Below, piece after piece: positions 46,735-56,788 of a stretch of 64,000 nucleotides of DNA. Location of the stretch: NCBI RefSeq assembly GCF_030704535.1, contig NC_081822.1:13695001-13759000 (forward strand), read 5' to 3'. How positions within the stretch are numbered: position 1 is the stretch's first letter; each line of letters starts with the position of its first letter. The notes under the pieces are model-generated. The model worked only from the letters and a program-made list of their open reading frames with translations, was not told the DNA's origin and ran no database searches. A program made the position numbers and the translations under genes. This DNA comes from Vitis vinifera. Taxonomy: Eukaryota > Streptophyta > Magnoliopsida > Vitales > Vitaceae.

Positions 46735-49215
46735 TTAATTTTTTTCTCATTCTTTGGTTGTTTATGAATAATGAGGGCTCCAAGCCCACCACCCTCTTAG
46801 CATGTCTATGTGCTTAAACCCATTACACTTTAGTAAGCCAAATATTTGAGGCCAAACACCTTTTTTCAAACATATGAATCTTGTTGGATAGCCCATGTGA
46901 AACGATAAAACCAACATTGCTATGCTTGAGGTCTAACATCCCTACAATGTCGTCACTATAGGTACAAGTGTCGCATTATAGGCAATGTTAACCACTAGTC
47001 TCTTGTAACTCATGTCTCTCAATTAGATATGAGTAGGTGGTTAAATCTTGGCCTTGCCACAAGGCTACTTTTGACCAACCATGGGCTACCATTTGTCCCA
47101 TAAACCAAAATGCTTTCTTGGAGATACTATGGGGCATAGTATCCAAGGTAAGGGGCATGTTATGCATTCCTCCAAAGCTTTGTCATTTTTCTCTCAACTA
47201 CTGATTTAACTTTACCATGGAAAGAAATACTGTTTAAACTTAGTTAATCTTAGAGTATGCAAACTCAATCACTCTTTTCTCTAACAGATAAATTAAGAAA
47301 AAAAAATTAAATTGTTGAGAAATGTACTTTTCTTAAACTTTCTCCACCCTTTTTTATGTGCTAATTTTTTTTTTTAAATGATTTCTCACAAAAATACTAT
47401 AAATTCAAAGACATATATAAAAATGATTTATTAATTTAAATTTATTTTTTATTTTTTTCTTTCTATTTTTTTTCTCACATTTTCTCTCTATCATAATTGA
47501 ATTAATTACTTGTTAGAATTTATATAAATTTAAAATATATAACGAAATTTTTGTCATTTACATTTGCATCAATATTTTCATATAGTATCCCATCCTAATC
47601 TACAAAGAAAATGTCATTTTTTTTTATTCCATTGGATATATTTTTATAGTGTTTGATATAATTTTTAACAAAATTGAGGAGGTCTAAGCCAGGATTTATT
47701 TATTAAAAGTACGGTATTTTAAAATACAACATATTGGAAAATAATTCCAATTTTATGATGGTTTGTGCCATGTTACATTCTTAAGTGGAGAAAATTCCAA
47801 ATCTAAACACCCCACCCATTTTCCCAAACCAAAAAACCTTGACCCATTTCCCTTTTTCCCTCAACCTTTTCCTGCACCTTGTTGTTCACCATTGAAGTGG
47901 AGTTCTAGACCCCTTACATTGACATTGATGGAAAGAAGGTAAAGACAGTTTTGGGACATTGTCAGCCAATTGTTAAGTAATTTTTGTTGTTCTTTTTAGT
48001 GTGATTTTGTTTAGTTACTGAGAAAGTATGGGAAATTTGAAGAGAATGAAGTTTAATTTTTTTTTTTTAATAATTTGGCAAAAGTTCCGAATTTGTTCCA
48101 TTGAACCTAAAAAAAACAGTGTTTAGATCTTCCACCTAAAAGTGAATCACCGTTTAAGCCTTGAGGTAAGCTCCCTTGTGGTTATGTGCTAAAGTGATAG
48201 TGATTGAGTAATGTCCATTACCTGTTTGATGAAATCCCCTTGAGATGTTTGTGTTTCTTTGTGGCATGTTTTCTATTTTTTCATTTTTAGTGTGTTTTTG
48301 TTGGAGTTTTCTTTGTGCCATGTGTAGGCTTCCTTTGTGATTATGTGCTATAGCGAACATTCAGATCTTCTATTTTTTTCTCCTTAGCTTTAGGAAATTG
48401 AAATGTGGTGGTGTTTGATTGGAACTTTACTATTTTATTTCTTCAGCAATCCTTTAGTCTTCAATTTTTTGTTTCAATTGAAATTTGTTATATAGGTATG
48501 TGAAATTCAACTCCCATAATTTTGAGTCAGTACAATTTTTTTAAAAAAAAAAACCCTAAAAAACTCAATTACTACCAAAAAATGAGCCCAAAAAGAGTCT
48601 TAAAAATCAAGCCCAAACAACCAAAAACAATTTGTTCTGAACTCAATCCCGAAATAGCATACTCTTTGCATTGTCTTGGTTCAATTGATCATATATCCCT
48701 TGTTTCACATTTGATTTACAAACTATTTAAATCATTGAATTCTTGACTTCCTAAGCTTCAAAACATATATGGATTGCCCTAAGAAACTTATGAGTCAAAG
48801 TTAACATCGCTATGCTCTCATGGATCTCAAAATAAGAACTTCCAAGAATCTTTCTTTTTTCTTAAGTCACCATAAGATCTCAAAAAAAAAAAAAAACTTC
48901 TAAAATCTTTCTTTTCTCTTAGGTCACCATAGATGGATAAAAAAAAATTCTATGCTCCTATAATGGAGCTTACAACCCATCTATTGAAAAGAAAATATTT
49001 TTACAATAAAATAAAAATCTTATATCCCTTATGGGGTATACAACCCAATCTAGAAAATCAAAATGCGAACATCACTTTCATCCATATTTATTCATTCAAT
49101 TGAACAAATAAAAACATCTCATTCATTCATTCTCTAGGGTTATGGGATGAATAAAATAGCCCTACAAAAAAGAGTTAGCACACCCTATAAAGGATCCCAC
49201 TTGCTAGAACCTACC
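46735..49215. other. Gene-free stretch
   Basis: Moderately AT-rich and without convincing coding frames. 47885-47990 could encode a short piece with I-D-I-D-G-K-K-V-K-T-V, but a stop lies just before it and nothing continues it. 48150-48370 contains two loosely similar blocks with GTGATTATGTGCTA-like sequence. 48480-49040 has A-rich, repeat-like DNA. None can be assigned. Confidence 0.4.
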
Positions 49216-49616
49216 CTAAGGTTTTGATACTAGTTGATGGGAACTCCAAATTACTACCTTCCTAGGCCCTAGATCTCGTAGGGTGTATGAACTTATCCCT
49301 AAACATCTCTAAATCTATTGCAACAAAATAAAATGACAACTGTAATCTAGAGATATAATACTCGTAACTGGAATTGGATGTTCCCAAATCAATTCCTTGC
49401 GATGAAGAACATGTTTGAATCGTCTGAAGGTTTCACCTAAGATCTTCCGCTTAATGACTCGAACCATGATTTTGGTACTCCAAAGTGTGGGCTTTGGAAT
49501 GATGGAAACCTAGACTCTGTGTGTATGTCGAGGTGAAAGACCACTGTCTAAATCTATGGAAACCCTAACCCTCTAAGGGGTATTTATAAGATTCTTTTAC
49601 TAGGGTGACCGAACTT

Positions 49617-51404
49617 CTCTATTGTACCAAAATACTTAGCCTTTTTATGTAGCAACTTTGGTCAAGAAAAACTAGAGAAAGAATCACTACGACTTTTGTA
49701 GTATTCCGGGTATCGTCCTCAAGGGCTGGCTTATGAAAATTGTCAATACTAGAATAAATTAATTGTTTTTGTTTAAATCCTAAAGTGAAAAACAATATGT
49801 GAATAATGTGAAACTAAGTAAAAGAAATTAAATTAATAAAAAAAATGAATATTGATTTTAAATTCAATTGATTCAAGTTTGAGGTTTTCCACAATCTAAC
49901 CTAGGGTATAGAAATTAGAGAAAATAAGGGTCTTTTAAGTAATATGATCTTAGGGTTTTGGGATCTTTGGTTGCTCATGATCAAGTTGAGTTCTATAACT
50001 CAAAATTGCATCCGAAACCTAATTTTTCATTTTTTTTAAAAAAAAAATCCTAAAACCATCAAATGAATGAGATTGATTACTAGTTTAAGATTTGGCTTTT
50101 TAACCTTCCTACTCCTTATAGTTTTGTTTTGGGACAAATAACGATAGGGAAGACGAGGATAACCAATGATCAAGAGTTACCAAGAATCACTAGTATCGGG
50201 TAATAACCTACCGTATCATTCCCTAAACTAACTTATAAGAATAGAATAAAAAAAATTGATAAATTGTCACCCAACCAATAATTAATCTCATTGTTATAAT
50301 AATTTACCCATTGTCCCCATAGGTTTCCTAGCCCTTAGGTTTTCATGCTTCAAGCTCCAAGTTGGCTCTTAACCTCTCATAGGGGTGATGTCACATTCAC
50401 AATCCATAATAGGGTAAAAATCCATAATTTGAATCAAAAGAAACTAAAAACAATATATTTAATAAAGAAGAAAAATAAAACAAACCAAAGTTCTCGTCTT
50501 CTTCCACTTTCAATGTCAAACTCTTTGGAAAAAGATCCAAGATCCCTAAAACCTAGAATTAAGAGAGTTTATATAATATCATCAATTACCTAACATGTGG
50601 CACACTCTCATTGGCCACTTATTACAAAATAATTTCCTAAAAATGATTAAAAAAAATAATAAAATGGTGATTTATAGTCGTGTGGGATCCATTTAGGGCG
50701 GATGGAGTGCCCTAGATGCAATTCCTAAGGTAGAGGAGTCGAAACATCAAAGTGGTAGTGGGTGAATTCGAAATTGGTGTCATTCCGAAGTGGATTTTGA
50801 ATTCATAAGTTGAATTTCGAAATCATTTCAAAATAACCTTTCAACTTGGTGCAGTTGTTTTCAAATGGTCATAACTTCTTCATTTCAGCTCTGATTTGCA
50901 CACCGTTTAAAGCATTAGACTCCTGACTTCCTGATCTTCGAAATTAATATATAGTATGTATAAAATGGACTCTGTCAAGTGATCTAAATTTTTTTCTCAA
51001 AGTTAGAGTATATATTGCCATCAGATTTTTGAGTTCTAAATTTCCATGCAGCTGAATCTTGCTTCATGCCTTATTTCCCATGTTTTCTTGCCTTCTTTCT
51101 TACTCCATAATGGTCATTTATCATCTTCCAAACTCATGATGTCCTCGTCTTGCATTTCCTTGTGGTCCATGAGTCTTGACTCACTTATTTCCTCATTTAA
51201 CCATTTCTTGATCTTTCAAAATCTAAAGTGATTCAATTTGCACCTTTTTCTTCCCTTGAACCTGAGATAAGTCTCCAAAGTACAAATTAAACTCATGGAT
51301 AGGGTCTTAGCATCAATTTAGGTCATGTTGGATGATTTAAATGTCCTTTGGTGCACAAATCATATCAAATATGCGCCATTAGAGCACATATTTTGGCTTC
51401 AATC
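49617..51404. mobile_element. Nested repeat (probable second LTR) inside the copia LTR
   Basis: The stretch interrupts the flanking LTR. It has CCGGGTATCGTCCTCAAGG at about 49707, a phrase typical of LTRs of plant gypsy-type elements, and no coding potential. The edges are estimated from where the host LTR pattern stops and resumes; no clean target duplication was found. Open frames at 50345-50593 and 51046-51231 have no family features. Confidence 0.35.
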
Positions 51405-52391
51405 ATAGGGCTTAAGTAACTTAAGTACACAAAGGTTTGGGTCACTTAATCTAACCAAAATAGATCATAATTGGTTAATTAATCTAATAGGGTTGTCTAA
51501 TTAATCAATTAGCCTAATCCAAATAGCATTTTCACTATCCTCTGTGCAACCTTACATAATTACCAAATGTCAATATGCACCAAAGTATACCTAAAGTCAA
51601 TCTAACCCTTATAAACTATGTTAACATGGTATATAAGCTCAAAGTAGGGACCACTAAGACCCATAGAAGGACTGAACCTCTCAAAATCTAATTATAAAGT
51701 TGATTCAACATGTTATTACAAAGAATTAACTGCACTCCAATACCCTATGTAAATGACAATGAGATAAAGTTCGGGTCCGTAACCCTATCCACTACATGTG
51801 GACTCCTCATGAATTGGTATTCGTACTCTAGCAACATAGTGTTATCACTTATCAAAATTACCTTTCCAATCCTTGAGTTATAAATTTCACTTATTATGTG
51901 ATCAACTTATATACTTTAACTCTAAGGTGTTAATAAATTCCATTAAAGGAACTACTACGACCATAAATTTCATGATTATTGTCCTTTGGATCACCCAATG
52001 GGACACATTGTCACAATCCCATGAAATATTATGGTGCCTCTATTGAGAATACTTGTTACCACCAACCTTAATCAACAGTGATACAATCCTGTAGGGATAT
52101 ATGATCACCCTAGGGTCTTACCTATAGGTTAAAGTCTCTTGTTGACTTTAGCATAGATTTAATATCCTCTCAAGGTTGAGAATCCATGCAGTATAGTAAC
52201 TTGGTGAATCATAACAATCAATAGTCTTACATCATGATTCACTATAGATCTATCTAATGTGCATCATATACACTAGTGCACTCACTATGGGAAACTTATC
52301 TCAATGATCAAGACAAGTCATCCCTCAAATTAGAAAGTAGTGCACTACAGTCTCTACTAGATTGTCCAAATCCATGAACTAACTATGAATA

Positions 52392-52467
52392 ACTTATTTA
52401 TTTACAAGGACCTTGTTAAGATGGATAATTTATTTATTTACAAGGACCTTGTTAAGGCATAAAGTCT
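52392..52467 (+). repeat. 38-bp tandem duplication
   Basis: TTATTTATTTACAAGGACCT followed by TGTTAAG occurs twice in succession (near 52394 and 52432) with few changes. Confidence 0.8.
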
Positions 52468-52477
52468 TGTTTATATG

Positions 52478-53495
52478 TTGGAAATTTTGTTCCTTTTAAT
52501 GTTTGACCATAGAAGCCTTTTTAGATGGTGACTTACTCTCCATTGAATATCAAAGTTTGTTGTTCATCCAATCGAGAAATCATAGGTACATCTAAAAAGG
52601 TTTGTGTTGTGACATTAGACTATTACAAGGTATAAAGAGAATCGGTTTTGTTTTGAACTTAAAATGATTTAAAGTTAATTTTTAAAAAGGGCCGAACTGC
52701 TTAAGCGATCCTTATCATTCAAGTGCCTGAGGCGCTTAAACAATGGGTGAGTTTGCTTGAGCAGTCATGTTATTTCTGCTGAGAATTTTTCATGCAAATT
52801 CAATTAAGAAACCTTCCAAAACCGAAACTCTTTGGCTTATTTGCCTATAAATGCATCATTATACCCCCTTGAAGGTTAAAGATTAAAAAAAATATCTCAT
52901 TTTATTTGAGAGGGTTTCATTGAGGACAACGCCTAAAGTCTCATACCATTCTCAACCTCTCACTTAAAAGATTCAAGGGTTGGATCTTGGGTTGAAGGCC
53001 TTCACCCTTTCAGTGAGGCTAAAGTGATCCACTAGAGCAATTAAAGTTTCTTGTGTCACGGATGTGAATCAAGTTGTAAGTACTGGAGAGTAAGCATTTA
53101 GGGTAAAACGGTTAGGTATATCTATGAAACTTAATTTTGTATTGTGGATTTAGATTAATATGTCTTAGCCCTCGTGGTTTTTTACCTCCATAGTTAGTAT
53201 TGGGGTTTTCCACATAAAAATCTAGTGACTATTGCATACCTTTTAATTTCATTGCTAAATCCTTGGATGCTTGAATATCATTGTCATCCCTAACATCTTG
53301 CATGTTATTTCTAGAAGATAAAAATAATAATTTTAATACTTAAAGATTTCAAGTATAATCCATTTGGTTATATAGGTTATCCTTAATATCTCTAAAGATA
53401 AAAATTGAGGATAATACATATAAACCTTTATTTTAGTTTTTTAAAAATCACTCATTCGCCCCTCCCTTTAGGTGTTTCCTATTGGACTTTCCATG
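52478..53495 (+). mobile_element. LTR-like repeat, plus orientation (partner at 45416)
   Basis: It starts TGTTGGAAATTTTG then CTTTTAATGTTTGACCATA. It includes CTGAGGCGCTTAA near 52726 and ends with ATCACTCATTCGCCCCTCCC and CCTATTGGAC. These landmarks match 46525-45416 read in reverse, so the two are inverted copies of one family about 6 kb apart. Both are non-coding. Confidence 0.55.
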
Positions 53496-53639
53496 ACTTA
53501 TATCCTCTGTGCAACTCCTAATGCACTCAAATCATGTATAATGTAAAAGATATAGGTTGAATACTTAAATCAATGTCAATGCATAAAAGAGATAGTAAGG
53601 AGATAGTCAAGTCTAACTTTGTTACATCATGTCTTGCTT

Positions 53640-54640
53640 TTAGAGTTTAATTCCAACAACACAAATGTGATTGGAAAGGTAGACATGATGTTGATTAGAT
53701 TGCTCAACATTGAGACTACATTCTACGTTAAGGCTCCAAGCGCTAACATATTGCTAGGGACAAGATGGTTATAGTTTCATTGACTTATCATGATCCATAC
53801 ATGGTGTGGTACCACTCCATTACTCTTCTATTTCTTATTTGGACTGAGTCCTTTCATAAGCTACTGGTAATTTACATGTGTTAACTTTTTATTGAAGTTT
53901 ATTTTATTTTTATAAAATTTAACTTATCTCTTATTTGACATTCATACTATCAGCATACATCAAATATATGATATTCCACCTCTAAATGATATGCATATTC
54001 ACAAATTGTGTACTATTGTTTTAGAGGTCATGCATGAGATAGATCATTTAGATGTTTTGTTTAATGTTGTTGCTATTACACAACTTCAAGCTCAATCAAG
54101 AGGTGTACAAACTAAAGGGCGAGGGACATGTGGGATGGAGACTAGACATACACCAATTGTTATAGATGCACCATTGATTGACATCAGTACACCACCTCAT
54201 CAACAACTGATATCATCCACTACTTCACCTTTGTAGGATCGGACTCCATTTAGTATTGTTGCTACTACATAACTCTAACCTTAATTGAGAGATGTTAGAA
54301 CTAGAGAAAGAGAAGTTCATGGGAACGAGATTAGGCATGCGCTTGTTTTTAAAGATGTATCATCTACTGACATTAACCCACCACCTATGGAGAAGTCTTA
54401 TTACACCTATGGAGGTGTCATCTACCCCACCTATAATATCATTTTTTGTGTCATTACCATAACCATTAGAGGCTACATTGGTTGGTGAAGAGTTAATTCC
54501 TACAACAAATTATGATCAACAAGGACAGGAGGATTACCGTGGTCAAGGATATAGTCAAGGACGTGGTAGGAGACGTGATCAAGCACATGTCAGCCCCATA
54601 AAGCCAATGGTGGAACATGCATATCATCAACGTCCATAAT
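53640..54640 (+). pseudogene. Plant-mobile-domain (PMD)-like transposon remnant
   Basis: Fragments in shifting frames include H-D-P-Y-M-V-W-Y-H-S-I-T near 53789, then an open stretch at 53991-54236 with K-L-C-T-I-V-L-E-V-M-H-E-I-D. Later comes an Arg/Gly/Gln tail (G-Q-G-Y-S-Q-G-R-G) near 54545. The W-Y-x-S-I-T motif and basic Gly-rich tail recall plant mobile domain proteins carried by Mutator-like elements. The match is by memory and weak, and the frame is broken in several places. It could be another transposon-derived protein. Confidence 0.35.
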
Positions 54641-55021
54641 GGAAGAAATAGGCTCCTTCGTGTGGTACACATTGAGGATGTTACTATTTATGACTTTTAT
54701 TTCAGACATTATTAGTATTTTGCATATCATTATTTTAGACAAATAGTCATGATGTATATCTATTACTTTTTATATTTTGGATTTAGTAATTGTTGATTAA
54801 CATAAGTTTTATAGTATTGTACCTATTTTGGAATTATTTTAGATAAAATAGTAATGCTACTATTTTAGAAGGTGTCAACTTAATTGATATTTGGTGTACT
54901 CATTTTAATTGATATTAGATCGAAATGTCAAAAAAAAGATTATGATATATATAAGTGATAAAATTTAGACACTTGGTTGTATTCAAGATAAAAGTAACTA
55001 AGAGATAGATTTTAATTTCTT

Positions 55022-55095
55022 TTTTTTTAAGTTATCTCTTGAAGAGACAACTTCATTGTAATACGAAGTTGTGTCTTTAAGAGACAACTTCAAAT
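55022..55095. repeat. Pair of near-palindromes
   Basis: AAGTTATCTCTTGAAGAGAC continuing to AACTTC, and then GAAGTTGTGTCTTTAAGAGA continuing to CAACTTC, are two adjacent near-perfect palindromes built from GAAGTTGTCTCTT-like arms. The same TCTCTT / AAGAGAC words recur in the repeat downstream. Confidence 0.7.
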
Positions 55096-55289
55096 AAAAA
55101 ATTTTGTTGAAAATTCAACATTTTTTTTAATGTAAAAGTTTTGGATTTGTTACTTTATTTTTTTAGTAAATTTGAATAATTCAAAATAATAAATCTTTTG
55201 TTTAACTTTATTAAAAAAATAAATCAAATAAATTTCAAATGGTTAACTTTAATAACATAAAAACAAATTTTTATGAATAGTGATTACAC

Positions 55290-56320
55290 TTTATATGGAA
55301 AGTATTTTTTTTAAAGTCACCTTTAGTATAATTCAAATCTTTTTCAATATGTGACTAATATTCAAATGAAAAGTGTTTTTTCGAAAGACATACTTAGTAG
55401 AATTTAATTTTTTTATTTCAATGTGTGATTGATATATATATACAGAAGGTTATGAAAATTATGGAAGACATCTCTTAAAGAAACAACTTCTAATGTGACC
55501 AGTAAATTGCCCAATACTTTTAATGTGTGACTGATATGAAAATTGTAAAAGGTGTCTTTTTAAAAGATACTTTTAGTATAAATTGAATTTTGTAGAATTG
55601 TGGAAGGTGCCTCTTGTATAAATTAATTTTTTTTTTAACATGTGGCTGATATGAAAATTATGAAAGGTGTCTTTTTAAGAGATACTTTTAGTATAAATTT
55701 AATTTTGTAGAATTGTGGAAGGTGGTGTCTCTTGTATAAATTCAATTTGTTTCAACGTGTGACTGATATGAAAATTATGAAAGGTATCTCTTTAAAAAAT
55801 ACTTTTAGTATAAATTCAATTTTGTAGAATTATGAAAGATGTCTCTTATATAAATTCAGTTATTTTTCAATGTATAACTGATATGAAAATTATGGAAAGT
55901 GTCTCTGGAAAAGACGCATTTAGTATAAATTATAATTTTTTCAATGTTTGGTTGATATGAAGATTATGAAATATATCTCTTCAAGAGACACTTTTAGTAT
56001 AAATTCAATTTTGTAAAATTGTGAAAAGTATTTTCAAAAGATATTTTAAGATAAATTCAATTTTACAAAATTCTATAAGGATATGTATCTTCAAAAGACA
56101 CTTTAATATAAATTCAATTTTATAAAATTATAAAAGAATTTTAAGTATAAATTCAATTTTTTTAAATATATAATTGATATAAAAATCACGAAATGTATAT
56201 TTTCAAGAAACATTGTTATGTAAATTTAATTTTGTGAATTGTTAAATATGTCTTTTCAAAAAACATCTTTCGTATAAATTAATTTTTTTTTCAATGTTTA
56301 TAAAAGGTCTCTTTGGACGT
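55290..56320 (+). repeat. Degenerate tandem repeat of about 115-bp unit
   Basis: The phrase GTGTGACTGATATGAAAATT or a variant recurs near 55350, 55422, 55523, 55639, 55757, 55870, 55945 and 56166. Each copy is followed by GGTGTCTCTTTAAAAGATAC-like and TTTTAGTATAAATTCAATTT-like words. Spacing is about 115 in the best-preserved middle part and irregular at the ends. It lies downstream of the PMD-like remnant and may belong to the same element. No coding. Confidence 0.75.
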
Positions 56321-56788
56321 GGCAAAAAGTACCGAAAATTCCTTAATTGTTTTACGAGTACGATTTTTTTTTTTTTTTTTTTTTTTGTAATTAGCTATAG
56401 AAGTTTAAAAAAAAAAACCGGTTTAAGCCACGCGTCTATTTTGGATAGGCAAATAAGGAAGCGGCTTATTCAGTATTAAGCATATTTTAATGGGCAGCAA
56501 AACAAGGAGGCTGGCACCTGGACAAACGGTATAAACTTGGTCACCTACACCCAAAACAGGAATCCAACGTTGTAATCACCGTCAAAACATCCTCCCTTCG
56601 GTTTTTTCAATTTCCCATTCTTCCTTCCTCCAAATCTTCAGAATTCCCCAAAAACTCTTTCTAATTTCTCTTTCTTTAAAACAATGACTTCATTGATTTT
56701 GGATGTCCCGATTCATACAACTGTTCCTTCATCTAAACTGCATGACCATTAATCTTTCCCTGCTTGGACGCCACCATCTCCATCTACC

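Larger units (their letters stand above)
49236..52477 (-). mobile_element. Copia-type LTR split by a nested insertion
   Basis: 49236-49616 and about 51405-52477 read as one long LTR on the minus strand. CTTATAAATACCCC (minus strand, about 49580) is a likely LTR TATA box. ACTAGTATCAAAACC just outside the inner edge (minus, about 49220-49236) resembles a decayed initiator-Met primer site. The left part stops after GGGTGACCGAACTT, and the right part resumes with GGGCTTAAGTAACTTAAG. I remember these as adjacent in this LTR family, but that is recall and not computed. A 37-38 bp tandem duplication lies at 52392-52467. Confidence 0.4.

Noticed and set aside
47885-47990. Possible protein fragment (I-D-I-D-G-K-K-V-K-T-V)
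   Set aside because: Too short, with a stop just before it and no continuing similarity on either side.
55290-56320. CRISPR-like regularly spaced repeats
   Set aside because: The units are degenerate, about 115 bp, with no unique spacers and no cas genes, in a plant nuclear setting; this is a minisatellite.
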